Assembly: GCA_028023455.1 (NCBI GenBank)
Contig: JAQFVV010000142.1
Location: 2,289,740-2,353,739 of the forward strand
Source of the DNA: Epiperipatus broadwayi
Taxonomy: Eukaryota; Onychophora; Udeonychophora; Euonychophora; Peripatidae
Direction of reading: 5' to 3'
Length of the DNA: 64,000 bases
The notes under the pieces were generated by a model. It worked only from the letters and a program-made list of their open reading frames with translations, ran no database searches and had not been told where the DNA came from. Both the position numbers and the translations under genes were made by a program. Positions 50,966 through 62,635 of this stretch are shown in pieces. Each line of letters begins with the position of its first letter. Positions within the stretch are counted from its first letter, which is position 1.

Positions 50966-51762
50966 CATTTACCAGTCATAGAAAAAAAAAAAAATTAGCA
51001 GACTTTACATTATAACAGGAGCAACATTGTATATATTTATGAAGTTCTGCATAATGAAAGTTTACTTCATGGAAGGTTAAAAGTTTATCAACTATTCTCC
51101 TAAACTTTTTTCGAGAGTGCAATGGCTTAACAATGACTGATCATTTAAAACTTGCGTTCTAAACAAAATTTCATTTCACCAAAATATTTACGGAATGTAC
51201 ATTCGATTTCCAATAAATATACTAAATATTGATAAAAAAATTAAGTAGCTGTGCTAAAAGTATATATTATGAGAGGATTACCTGAAGAGAAACATCGATT
51301 TTAATTCTATTCAGCATTATTATAATATTGTAATGTCATACCATGCTATTTCGTATCAAATAGCTGTTTTTGTCATGAATAGACAGATCTTCAGTTTATG
51401 TATAAACTTTACGTGTGTTTAAACCGTCTCTCTGCAAAAGAATTAGGATAATGAAATCACACAGATATATATTTAAAATCGTAGCTCAACCACATTCAAT
51501 CTACTATGTAATATATTGGGTATTATAAATAATAAATGGATGATTATTTCCAGAGGCATCTAACATGATTAACATTATAAAAATCTTGCAACAATAGTTC
51601 ATATTTTCATGTTCTGCTAATATAGCATGTTTTCTTTAGTGGGGAACATCAAATAAACATATTCTTATCAAACAATTATGCCAACCATGGATTATTAAAT
51701 TCTATTCAGAAATTTATTTATATTTATTGCAATTATTTATGTTGGTTCTTTTATTTTAGGAT

Positions 51763-51880
51763 TTTTTTTCTTTCCATATGTCATAGCATCATCCAGGACA
51801 TGAACCCACAACTGTCTGCAACCAACTACTTGCTTGCAAGGTGGCTGCCATGACCTCCTGGCTAATGATATAATTAAGAG
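51763..51880 (-). repeat. tRNA-derived SINE with A-rich tail
   Basis: The minus strand has 'ttagccaggag' (box A-like) and then, about 48 bases on, 'gtgggttcatgtcctgg' (box B, GGTTCRANTCC type). It runs through 'atgacatatgg' into an A-rich tail 'aaagaaaaaaaatcc'. The head, tail and absence from copy A of the long repeat make it a SINE insertion. The tRNA of origin is not clear. Confidence 0.6.
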
Positions 51881-52194
51881 AAATAACTATCATTATTTCA
51901 AATTAAAACCTCATCAGCTTATACAAGTATGAATAACTTATTTACATTTTGATTCATTAGACTGATTAAATTGTAATAAGTTAAAGCATTTATTAAAATA
52001 TTTTATTAAAGTGTATATATACACACCCGTATATATTTCCTTTTAGTTATAAATATATATCTATTATTTTTTACATCACCATAGGTCCAAATATTTAATG
52101 TCAATACAACGTAAGAAGTTTGCTTATTTATTATATTTTATATATATCCATAGTTATTTTACAAATGGTACATATATCAAAAGTAAATCTTCAT

Positions 52195-52378
52195 GCTCTC
52201 AGTTACAAATATTTCAGATTTGCCTATACATATAGTTTGGGTGGAAAGGATAGAGTGATCCATTCTATCTTTTAAAAACACTTTATCTTGTGTTTGGAAA
52301 GGAGAGTATTCATTATAATTAGCGTTTGATCTGTAAAGCGCATGTGCAGTGAAGTAAGCTATAGTTATCATTATTATT
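52195..52378. mobile_element. Half copy of the foldback family
   Basis: 'agatttgcctata', 'ttgggtgga', 'actttatcttgtgtt', 'gagtattcatt' and 'gcgcatgtgcag' follow one arm of the 17194-18125 family. It lies inside the block of copy B that copy A lacks. Confidence 0.7.
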
Positions 52379-52702
52379 ATTAATTTAATGTACTGTGGAG
52401 TTAGTGATTAATTATCCTATCAAAAAAAATAGATATTTGTAAATAGTATTCCACAAGCATAAATTACTTACTATCAAATCATTGAATTGTGCTTTTCTAT
52501 ATTTTAAAAATTAGTGCTTATCAGCAAGTAATTTATTTAAATAATGTATTGGTATAAGTGAAAAAATTTGGCTAAAACATATAAAGTCTTTTATTCTATT
52601 TAGGCTAATTTTGTTTAATTAATCTATTAAGTTAATTTTAATAGAGTATCTGCCTCATGGGCAACCCAATACATAGAGCCACACTTCATACCAGTATTAT
52701 AT

Positions 52703-52705
52703 AAT

Positions 52706-52771
<66 letters not shown>
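52703..52771. repeat. (TA)n microsatellite
   Basis: About 68 bp of nearly pure TA with an AAATA interruption near 52718. It marks the end of long direct repeat copy B. Confidence 0.95.
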
Positions 52772-52776
<5 letters not shown>

Positions 52777-52812
52777 GCCTAATGCTAAACTAGTCAATAA
52801 AATAATAAAAAT

Positions 52813-53004
52813 TACCTCATATTTACAACTCAACCAAACTAGACAAAAAATACAGAGTCTAAAACACAATCAATGTTTTCACTGCTACAAACAGATTTCT
52901 CAAATGCAAAGAACTTGAGAAGTCTGCTTATAGCAGTGAAACCATTGGTTGTGTTTTAGAGTTTATATTTTTTGGTTAGTCTGATTAAGTTGTGAATTTG
53001 AGGA
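52813..53004. mobile_element. Hairpin MITE, about 190 bp
   Basis: The left arm ('ctcatatttacaactcaacc', 'gtctaaaacacaatcaatg', 'ttttcactgct') returns inverted ('agcagtgaaaccattggttg', 'tgttttagagttt', 'agttgtgaatttgag') around a loop of about 15 bases near 52905. It is a non-autonomous foldback element of a family different from those at 17194 and 27498. Confidence 0.8.
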
Positions 53005-53189
53005 AATTTTGAATATTTATATATGCATATAAATATTTAAATATTTTTTAAATTAATCTAAATTTAAATTAAAAACAAAAAAAAATGCAACTTAAATAAC
53101 TTTACTTAAGCTTATGAATATTATAATTTAATATATTTTGTAATCAATATATTTTTTTAAAATTATTATATGTTTCAAATAATATATTT

Positions 53190-53430
53190 ATATTTCAACA
53201 AGAATAATATTATATAAATTCCATAATTTATTTGATAATTAATTAATTTGACTTAAGTAATATTTTTGTATCTTATTCTTTGTGAAAAAACATTGTTTAA
53301 TGTCTTGTTTTTAAAAAAAAAACAATTAACATTTTTTCACAAAGAGTAAAATAAAAAATATTACTTTACTCAAATTAGTTAAGATCAAATAAGTTATAAA
53401 TTTATATAATAATTAATTAGTTAAAATTAT
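53190..53430. mobile_element. Hairpin element, about 240 bp
   Basis: Left-arm phrases 'ataatttatttga', 'gacttaagtaatattttt' and 'ctttgtgaaaaaaca' are matched by inverted right-arm phrases 'ttttttcacaaagag', 'aaaaatattactttactca' and 'tcaaataagttataaat'. The centre is near 53313, in a T-run/A-run. It is AT-rich throughout and has no coding. It sits 190 bp from the previous hairpin. Confidence 0.75.
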
Positions 53431-54159
53431 TTAAAATTATAATAAATTAATATATATATGTATAATGAACACAATGTATCTTAAATTATAATATGCATGA
53501 GGATTTAATAATAGTTATTTCATTCATATTATTTTAGTTTTGAGTGTAATTTTAATTTTGATTTTATTTGAAAATTAAGTAAATAATTATATATTAATAG
53601 CTATTCACAAAAAAATTATATTTAAGTTATATATGTGTATGTGTGTATATGCAAATAATGTGGTAATCATGTATGTTGAAATATATAAGACAGTTTTATT
53701 ATGTATATAATTTTAAAATGAAATAGATTTGTATATTTATAGTTTTGAAAAAGATTGTAGCATAGTCAAAATTATAAGCTTCAAACAAATAAAAATTGCA
53801 TGAAAATAAATGAACATAACATAAACAATGGGATAAGAAAAGGAAAAAAATGAATATTTTTTTCTTAATTTTTTAAAATATATATAAATCTTTAAAAAAC
53901 TTTTTTTTTTCTTCTTGATAATTTTCTATCTTCTTCACTTAGCAGTTGGAAATAAACTTTTTTATAAATCTAAAATATTTTGTAAAACATTTTTTTCCCT
54001 GTTATTTTTTTCCCACTCTTTTGTTTAGAAGTTTGTGGATTTTTTTAATAATTAACTACAGCATTAATCATGAATGAAATTATTTTATGAGCATTTACTG
54101 AATTTATTGCTTTAAATTTACTTAATTTCCAAATAAAATTACATCTTATAAATCTATGC
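53431..54159. other. AT-rich gene-free stretch
   Basis: No supported feature. Confidence 0.5.
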
Positions 54160-54325
54160 AAATTTCCTCATTGATGAAAGCTACAAGCTAGAAACTAGTC
54201 TGGGGATATTGGATGAGTAGGCCCTAGATAGGAATTTTAAGCACAAACCTTCTTGCATCTATTGATTACTCTGGCTTGCACTGAGTAGCGCTACTATATG
54301 GAGAGTTTAGCCTCTGTGGATATTT
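54160..54325 (+). repeat. Copy of the 57228-57505 MITE family
   Basis: 'gatgaaagctacaagctaga', 'aactagtctggggatattgg', 'atgagtaggccctagatagg', 'ttgattactctggcttgcac' and 'tgagtagcgctactata' follow the family consensus in the orientation opposite to 57228-57505 and 27925-28135. Confidence 0.7.
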
Positions 54326-54364
54326 TATATACATGTAAAAAATATCTTAAGAATATGTGTTTTT

Positions 54365-54478
54365 ATCTTTTTTTTTTTATTTTTTATTTTTTGTTTTTTT
54401 TTTATCCCCCCCCCCCCACAAAACAAGCGGGGGGTCTTTTTTTTAAAAAAAAAAAAAATTTTTTACTATACCCCCTTA
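54365..54478. repeat. Low-complexity homopolymer block
   Basis: Runs of T, then a C-tract of about 13, 'gcggggggt', a T-run, an A-run, a T-run and CCCCC follow one another within 110 bp. This is either an unusual low-complexity site or an assembly/base-calling artefact. Confidence 0.85.
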
Positions 54479-56679
54479 ATTTAATATAAAGCTATATATA
54501 AGTATGTGACATCTGATTGTTACTATTACAATATCTATTATATATAAATTTTATTATTATTCACAAGTCAAGACATCAGCGCCAAGGCTTAAAATTAAAT
54601 ATCATAGTTATAATGGAAAAAGTAACTATATATAGATAATAATGTGAAAAAATAAAAATGTGCATACAATTAGTAAAAATAATTATAATGTATAGCCATT
54701 CTCAACAGAACTAAAAAAAAAAAAAAAACAATTTCATAACTCTCCATACATAATTAATATATGAATTGGTCATTTATACTGTATTTATATTTCTGATATT
54801 AATACAAAAAGTTTTTTTAATTTTTTTGTCTACTCCTTATTGATTAATGTTTTATCAATTCTTTATAGACAATATAAACAAAAACACATGTGCGTGTGTC
54901 TGTACATTATTTCTAATTTTAAAATAATTATCTGCTGAATAAAGTAAATAAAACTTCATATTAATTAATTGTGTGGTATTCTTGCATTCAACATATCACT
55001 TGAGGCCTTTAATATCACTAGACCTCCAAGCATCTAATTAATCACAAATTATTTTTTAAATAATTAAACTGAAAATAACATTTAAAAAAGACCTTTTTAA
55101 AATACTATAGAATAGTTCATTTTATTTTACTAATACAAATTACTCATTTTAATAATATAAAAAATCTTTTGGCATAAAGTTATGAAAAATATTATTTAAG
55201 CATTTATTTATTCAGAAAGATGCGGATTTTATAAACTAAGGATTCTAATAAGTTCATTACAAAAAAAAATGTGTTGATGTATATTCAATAAATTATATGA
55301 TGAAATATATGGTTTATGTTTGTCTTCAATGTTTACCCTCATGTTAATGTTACACTAATTTTAACAATGTTAAAATACTGCATCATGAAAAAAAATATTA
55401 AAAAATAAGATTATATGTATTCGTTCTCAGAATACATTTGCACATATATAAAAATTAATGATAGGTAACACATAATTATTTTTATTTTTACTTACAATTT
55501 AAAATAACTATAGTAAATGATTATATATGACTTTAGCTACAATTATATTTTATTGTTGTATAAGTATTTTTATATATTTCATAGTTATTAATTATAATTG
55601 TATATTTCACTATGACCTAGATTAATTATAGCATAATAAAAATAAAAAAATACATATATAAAACAAAATTAAGTTTTATTTTAAGTTAATTTTAGTCAGC
55701 TTTAAAGTAGATAAACAATTACCATTGAAAATAAACGAAACAAAACAATTATTATAAATTATAATCAACATTTACTTTTATCTTACATTAAAATCATAGT
55801 TTTATAGAAAGATAAGAATCCAGTTGAAATACAAGAAATTTATTTTCTTTTCTTTTTTTTTTTCATCTTTGTTTTTTTTTAATTTAATCTTTTTTTAATG
55901 ACATGTATAATATGCTTTTAAAATATCTAAAAAATTTAAATATTTAAAAATTTAAAAAGACATATAACTTGAAAGCAAACAAGATTTGATTTCAATTTTT
56001 ATGATAGAAAAATAAAACAAGATTTGATTTTGAAAGACATATAAATTGAATTAAACATTTAAAAAGAAAAATAAGACAAATAAATGATAATAAAAATGAA
56101 CATTAAAACAAAAATGGATTTGAGAGCAATAATAAAAAAAATACAACAAAATTAATTTAAATATATTTTAAAACATTAAATAAAATTATTATTACTTTTT
56201 TTTTTTATTAATTTCAAGTTTTGAAACAACACTTTATTTTATTGACAAAAAAAAATAAAATTTGAAACTCAGCAATAACAAACACTGTTACATTACAATC
56301 ATATTTTTTGGTTTTATTGGCACATAGAATCTTTAGCTTATAGCTAAAAATAACTCTATATTCATTTTCTAACCAATAAGCAGAGAGCTGTATCAATAAA
56401 CCAACTATCTAGAAAAAATGTTAAACCTGTTCATTGCTTAATATATATATATATAAACTTTCATTTGATTCAAACTCTATGGTAAAAGAATGTATCAATC
56501 ACCGTCCCAGATCTTTTAAGTTTTATTTTGGTTATTAAGAAATATGCATTTTTATAGGATCTGACTTTATACATCATACTACATTGATTATTTATTATAA
56601 ACTTGAATAATAAAAAACTACTAGATGGTAATGTTTATTAAATCTGTATCCAATGCTATCTAATTATCTCATCACAGTA
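54479..56679. other. AT-rich gene-free stretch
   Basis: No supported gene; several A- and T-runs. Confidence 0.5.
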
Positions 56680-56800
56680 ATTTCTGGATTATGATTCAAA
56701 ATCTTTACTAATAAAGGCCATGAGTCAGAAACTAATCTCAGGGTACATATAGATAGCACTCGATAAAGATTTAATAAACACTATTATATAGTAAGAATTG
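56680..56800 (+). repeat. Diverged copy of the 57228-57505 MITE family
   Basis: 'actaataaaggccatgagtc', 'agaaactaatctcaggg' and 'agatagcact' match the consensus core. The copy is partial. Confidence 0.5.
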
Positions 56801-57227
56801 TTTACTCGGGCTTGTAATAGATATCAGCAGCGGAGTAAAATAAATAAAGTTTGCTCTCGTAAAGCTCTGGAAATCATGGGAGGTTTTTTTTTATTTAAAT
56901 ATAATTTTATCAAATAAACTTCACTTTCATATATTTATTTTATTAATGAAAAAAAAAATTAAGTTGTATAGAATGATTGTCATTAGGATATTTTTAAAAA
57001 AACAACAACAGTATAATCAGTTATTTAGCGATCGTTGACATGACTATATATATATATGAGATATCTATATACTATATACATATGTAATAATTCTTAATTT
57101 AAACTATTTATATTTTTATACTACAAAAATCAAATTCTTATTTATATCCATCAATAAATATTTGGCTTTTTATATATATTTACATACAATTCTGTATGTT
57201 TATAATTACTAAGATACATTTTATACT

Positions 57228-57505
57228 ATAGCAGCAAAACTCTCTATACAGTAGCACCACTCAGTGCAAGTCAGAGTAATAAATGGATGCTAGAAAGTTT
57301 GTACATAAAATCCCTATCCAGTGCCTACTCATCCAATATTCCCAGACTAGTATCTAGCTTGTGGATTTCATCAGTGAAGATCCTTGGATCTGAGAGCATG
57401 GTTTACTCTGTCTTGCACTGAGTGGCACTACTGTAAGGAGAGTTTTACCTTGTAGTTATCAGTCTGTTTAAGCTTAAAAAATGGTAATCACATGATATTT
57501 AACTT
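57228..57505. mobile_element. MITE with 44-bp terminal inverted repeats
   Basis: The left arm 57236-57279 ('aaaactctctatacagtagc' ... 'cactcagtgcaag') is the inverted partner of the right arm 57403-57446 ('cttgcactgagtggcacta' ... 'ggagagtttt') with few mismatches. The core has 'gcctactcatccaatatt', 'cagactagtatctagctt' and 'ccttggatctgagagca'. A tail to about 57500 ends 'atggtaatcacatgatatt', which also ends other copies. There is no transposase. At least five related copies lie in this window (26528, 27925, 50893, 54160, 56680). Confidence 0.8.
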
Positions 57506-57744
57506 TTAAATTTTATTATACAATTTTATTTTATAATTTTAAAAGCTATTTAATTAATTAATTTACATAAGTATTTTTTTCTAACTACATTATTAAAGTA
57601 ATTTATTTATATAGAAATTTTTATAAAAGAGGATCAGAATCACTTAATACTACTTGTTCAAACTTTAAGCTAAAGTTGTTGGAAAAAGAAAACCCCTATA
57701 ACTTTATAATAAAAAATTATATATTTATTTTTAGATGTTATATA

Positions 57745-58250
57745 TTAAATCTGCTTCAAAATACTATCCATTTGATGCAGTGCATCAGTTTACATGTTTT
57801 CCACTTTTGCAGCAGTCCTGAACCTCTTGCAAATTGATGATTTTTCATGCCTCCATCATTTTTTTCCCCACTTCCAAATATGCACAATGTTTAACTTTAA
57901 GACATTTTTTTTCATTCAGAGAGATAAGAAGTCATGCAGAAAGAGATCAGGTAATATTAGCAGATAGATAAGCTGAGTCATTCTGCATTTGGTTAAATAT
58001 TATTTCCCCCTCAAGATTTTGTCATGCTGTTATGGTGAAACTACCATTTTCCACTTTCCCATGAATCAAAACATTTTCATTTCACTGCATCACGCAAACA
58101 TATGAGAACTTGCAAGTAAAATGCCTGACTGTGATAAACAATATCTGAGTGAACAGTGTTGTTTATATAAAAAAAATCAACATTATCTTGATGTTGGACT
58201 TCATCTACTGTACTTTTTTGGAACTGGATTCTTCCAATAAACTATTCATA
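57745..58250 (-). pseudogene. Mariner-type transposase, C-terminal half, broken
   Basis: On the minus strand, in shifting frames, I read IVYWKNPVPKK, FINNTVHSDIVYHSQAFYLQ, VLICLRDAVK, CFDSWESGKW, HHNSM, then SLNEKKCLKVKHCAYLEV and KKMMEA-stop-KIINLQEVQDCCKSGKHV. These follow the order of a mariner DDE transposase. There is the basic PKK stretch, the 'vH.e.v...q..n...Yl.vL..LR.A' segment, the HHDNAPAH box (here decayed, catalytic Asp lost), and the C-terminal 'LKGKHF.nveevkk...ALk.I...eFqdCF.kW'. Stops and frameshifts are numerous. The N-terminal DNA-binding half is not recognisable and no terminal inverted repeats were found. Confidence 0.75.
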
Positions 58251-59389
58251 AACTTGTGTATCAGCTTTTTTGTAAGATGTTTTAAGCATTACAACTATTT
58301 TTCTTAGCATTTTCACTAATGGAAAACAGAATTTTGCAAGTCATTCCAAAAATAGACAAATAGTCAAGATGTACTTAATAAAAAGAAATTACTAGATGAT
58401 ACCATGACTTCCGGTAATGGTAGTCAAAAAACTGAAGCAGAAGTTTTCCTGCAAGAAGTTACTATCTGTGGAAGCATCCTCCAGATAGTGATTGTAAGTT
58501 TTTTACCATAGTCTTTGTATAAACAACTTTTTCTTAATCTAGGCATTTTGTTCTAACCATGCTCCTTAAATGTTCAAGTTTCTCATATATTTTCAAGAAC
58601 TGTTGCCATTGTTTGAATAAATAATCTCAAATTATTATGATCTTCTTTAAGAACTTTATTGTATCTAATGCATTTTTACAGATGTTAATGCATGATTTTA
58701 AGAAATTGTGTATTGATTTATATTAGTTAAGATTTCATTTTTAATATAAAATTTAAGTAAATATCTTTGCTAAACATATAAATAGTTTGAGATCTGTAGA
58801 CTATAAAATAGTGTAAATGATATCTAAATATTGTGTGTGCTGGAAAATGAGAGTAAATATTACTTGAATAACATTTTTGCTCAGGAAATTATATAATATT
58901 CAATTGCTGGAATTGTCAATATTGGAATCAATCTGATAACTTTACACACCAGAGTCTCATATTTTATCACTGCATTAAACTATGAAGGGCTACTTTAAAT
59001 GGTCACAAAATTGTTGAGTTTTCTTAACACCACTTCTATAATAAAACTTTATAACTTAAATTTACTTAGCCAACAGAAATAAGTTGTGTTGTAGTTAGTA
59101 CAGTATTTTAGTAAATGGATTTAAAAATATTGATACATGATATTTGTAAGCAATGAATTATTAATTATCAATGTTTATTCAAGCTTATTTCGAATTGCAA
59201 AGAAACATTTGAATGTTTTTTTCCCCAGGGTTTACAGGAGCAAGTATGTTTGAAATGTAAAATTCAACCATTATATGTATATAATATTGATTAAATGATT
59301 TTCATAAACTTCATAAATGTAAATATTAAAAATATAATGGAAATTTTATGTATTGCCTAGATAAACTTGATAATTACAAAGTGAAATTT
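58251..59389. other. AT-rich gene-free stretch
   Basis: A GC-richer bit at 58400-58500 next to the mariner relic may be part of that element; otherwise nothing. Confidence 0.4.
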
Positions 59390-59760
59390 TGCCTTAGAGT
59401 AATAGCAAAAAAATTATATGCAAATATTAGATGAATAATTTTAATTTTAAATTGCTAGTTTAAATTGGTGGTTATCTAATTATGTCATTGCTGAAATTTA
59501 TCTAGGTAAAATCTTGGAAGATCTTATTACATTTTTAATATTTACATCTTTCTTACAGTGTGATAATCATAGTGAAAAAATGTACCAGATATGATAATTG
59601 GGTTAAGATCTCTTCTAATATATTTACATCTACAAAGTCCATAAAAATTTTGTACTTATATATATATATATATATAACACCTTATGAGAGAGATTTGTTT
59701 ATTTGTGAAAAATATTTAGAAAGTTATGAATTTCTAATTTGACACATGTAGAATATATAT
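59390..59760. repeat. Dispersed repeat shared with 62920-63180
   Basis: 'aatt(a)(t)ta(a)t(g)tca' and 'ctgaaatttatct' near 59490-59505, and 'agagatttgttta', 'gaaaaatattta' and 'gttatga' near 59690-59735, recur in the same order at 63010-63140. Type unknown. Confidence 0.5.
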
Positions 59761-60830
59761 GTCTGATTTACAACTTTTATATATTGTACTGGTCAAAATC
59801 ATATGTTCATTCAACAAGATCTAGAATCCAAGCAAACTATAGCAATCGAGCATGTGTGAGATACACAGGTCTGAAACAATACTAAATGTTAAACTATTTG
59901 TCTGTGCTCCAGAGTCTCTGACCATATGGACAATGCTTTTGAGGATACTAGCAAGCTTTCATTTACTCCAGATCCAACAATGAGAACAGGGTGAGCAAAG
60001 AGACTTAGAAATCAATAATATTCAAATAATTAGCTAATGATTATTACAAAATATAATACTTAAAGAGTGGTGCAGACTATTGCTTAATATATTGATAATC
60101 AGCCCATAATGTTGTTCAAGGCAACATTAAACAAAGGGAGTTTAATTAATAATACTAATAAAATCTTTCATTCAATTTGAAATAACTTAACTTAATCAAA
60201 CAGTCATACTAAAGATTCAGGAAATGAATGACAAATGCGAGAATATAGAGAAATGATATAATATAAATTTTATTAAATAATTAAATATGGTAATAAACAA
60301 AATAGGTGTGTAGAATGTCTGTACAATGGTAGTTACAAATTTGATTATGGTTTAATTTGTAATCACGCACTTTATGGACTAGATCAATAAATCACTGAAT
60401 TTACATAAATACATAAAATCTTTGTGTTATTACATAAAAGTCAGTTAGTGCAATTACTATATATATAAAACGAGAGTAGTTTGTGTTGTTGCTCATATAT
60501 ATGGTGGTGTGGTTAATATGCCAAGGATCAAATAAATTAATTAGGTAATCAATAATACCTGGTATCTTAACCCTCATTTAATATATTATAGATTCACACT
60601 AATGAGTTATTAGTTATTACATCTACATGAATAAGAATTCATGATGTGTGATTTGAAAAGTATGCAATATTTGGGAGATCACTTAGATGTTTGGGAGTAA
60701 AATAACTCTGCTTAAAAGAAGCTATAATTCATAACCTGACTTATAAAGTTAAATCAAATGGATGGTGAATAACATGCAATTACGACTGACAGAGAGCATT
60801 GCAGGTGGATAGACAACTCAATAATAATAA
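59761..60830. other. AT-rich stretch, no gene
   Basis: No feature supported. Slightly GC-richer pieces at 59830-60000 and 60480-60560 are not recognisable. Confidence 0.45.
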
Positions 60831-61141
60831 TAAAGGTGGTATCACATTATCCCTCACAATCGCATATAGAGAGGCGGTCACTTAAGATGCTCTTGAGTGG
60901 CTTTGTCATATCTGGATAAAAGGAGTATGCCTGCACCATGGCCAGGGTCATATCTCTGAAGAACAGTGGCACAAGTGGCATGTTGGGACAGTTCATCCAT
61001 ATATTTTCCACACACTTATTCATTGGAGGTGCCTGGAGAAGATCCCGAGTAGGAAATGCATCTACTTTAAGAGAGATAACAAAGAGTAGGATTGGTCATT
61101 CTGAAAATCCCAAAATACATGACAAAGCAAGAAAATCATAA
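60831..61141 (+). other. GC-richer patch with a 67-codon frame of unknown meaning
   Basis: An ATG at 60938 sits in ACCATGG, a good eukaryotic start context, with 'gataaaagg' about 25 bases upstream. The frame runs 67 codons (starting MARVISLKNSGTSGMLGQF) to a stop at 61141. It matches no family I know, and composition is above background for about 300 bp. It may be a transposon fragment or a chance frame; I would not call it a gene. Confidence 0.25.
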
Positions 61142-61913
61142 ATAAAAATTGCAAAGATATACTTATAATGCCTAAAACAGATAAACAGTTTGTGTCACTA
61201 ATGACCACAGTAAATTAATAAACACCTGATTATTATATGACACTCTCCTGCATAATGGAATGCTTAAACACAAACCATCCCAGGCATTTAACTAAGAATT
61301 AATAAATGGCACATAAGAGGTCAGAGTTTAAAACTAAAAGTGAATAAATTGCTCTCTCCCACACCTCTGAAATATCCCCTTACATTTTTATAAGCATCAT
61401 TGCACAGATAATTTATATTATTTGCAAAATAAAATCATTAAATCCACTTCTGGTGAGATTTAATCAGATAAAATGATAAAACAACTTTAATGATTAGATG
61501 AGGGTTAATTTTCAGTTGGAGATAATGATTACACATAAATATTAAGACCTTCCAATCATTTAAAAAATAAAATTATCGTAAAATAATTGGTATAAAACCG
61601 AGTGAGTTTATAACAATGAACTTTTGAAAAAATTTACATCTCCATAATTTAATAGGAGAAAACTATTGGTGGTGAGTTTACATTCACTTGCTAGATTTTA
61701 TACCTTCTTGGCATATCAAAATGAATGACAATAATAAAATAAGAGAAAATCAAATTAATTCTAAATTGCCACACCAAAACATAAGAATTTATATAGCATT
61801 AGGATAAATTGCACAGACATTATTAGCATTTATATAACAGCTTTAAAAATTAAGTAAGGGAAAGCAAAGGCACACAATATAGTTTAAAATCAATAATTGA
61901 TCAATTAAGAATT
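61142..61913. other. AT-rich gene-free stretch
   Basis: No supported feature. Confidence 0.5.
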
Positions 61914-62243
61914 TATTAGCTGTTGGCAATGTAGATGTTACCTTGGGCTTGAGGACACAATGATGTAGGTAATTGATGGATCATGATCATAAGCTGGGTT
62001 GGGTTTGAAACAGGCATTGGTAGAAATTTAAGAGTCACTTTCAGGCATAAAGGTCACTGAACAGTCCACATTTTTGGTCTAGATGTTCCAGACCATGGCA
62101 TAGTGAGCTAGATAAGCTTCCCAGAGATATGGGGAAGCAGACAATGTCCTTTACCCCACAATGATTTGCTGCACAATGCAAACTTGTGTGAAGTATATGA
62201 TATCCGAATAGAGCAAAAAAAAAAAAAAAAAAAAAAATTAGCT
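61914..62243 (+). mobile_element. Poly(A)-tailed retroposed segment with possible 7-bp target duplication
   Basis: A GC-richer body (61922-62213) ends in an uninterrupted run of about 24 A's (62214-62237). 'attagct' precedes the body (61915-61921) and also follows the A-run (62237-62243), as expected for a target-site duplication. The body contains no clear tRNA boxes. It has no long open frame on the plus strand, and on the minus strand only short frames (for example CFKPNPAYDHDPSITYI). A SINE, a truncated LINE 3' end or a retrocopy of a cellular transcript are all possible. Confidence 0.55.
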
Positions 62244-62466
62244 ATTTATACATAAGCAAATATTTAAAAAATGCTGGCCATTGCCTCAAACTCAGACACT
62301 TGGTTGAGATTTGAAGTTGACCTCGATTTCCATATATAGGAATGAAAAAGACCAGACAATGGTTAAACAAAATAATTAATGAACCCCTGGCACCTATAAC
62401 CTTCCATGTATCTTTTAGAATAATGCAATGGTTTACAAAATTTTAAGATTGACCGATTGCATTGTT

Positions 62467-62635
62467 TCACTTTTAAATATCAGTTTAATTTTAGACAAAC
62501 TATTAGTAATAAATTTCCAAGATACTATTCTTTGTCTCTTAAATGACAATTTTACTTTTATACAAATTACTAGCAATATTCCAAAATACTATTGTTCATC
62601 TTTTAAATAACAATTTTACTTTTATACAAATTATT
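62467..62635. repeat. Tandem repeat, about 65-bp period, 2.5 copies
   Basis: 'ttaaatatcag', 'ttaaatgacaattttac' and 'ttaaataacaattttac' begin successive units at 62473, 62539 and 62603, each followed by 'ttatacaaattatta'-type and 'ccaa(g/a)atactatt' phrases. The last two copies are the most alike. Confidence 0.8.

Larger units (their letters stand above)
49850..52695. repeat. Long direct repeat, copy B (with three insertions)
   Basis: This is the homologue of copy A (47395-48885). Three blocks interrupt it: 49968-50549, about 50893-50965, and about 51763-52520. Outside these blocks the two copies match in order and are moderately diverged. Alternatives are LTRs of an old retroelement around the 48886-49849 core, or a local segmental duplication. 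Confidence 0.85.
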
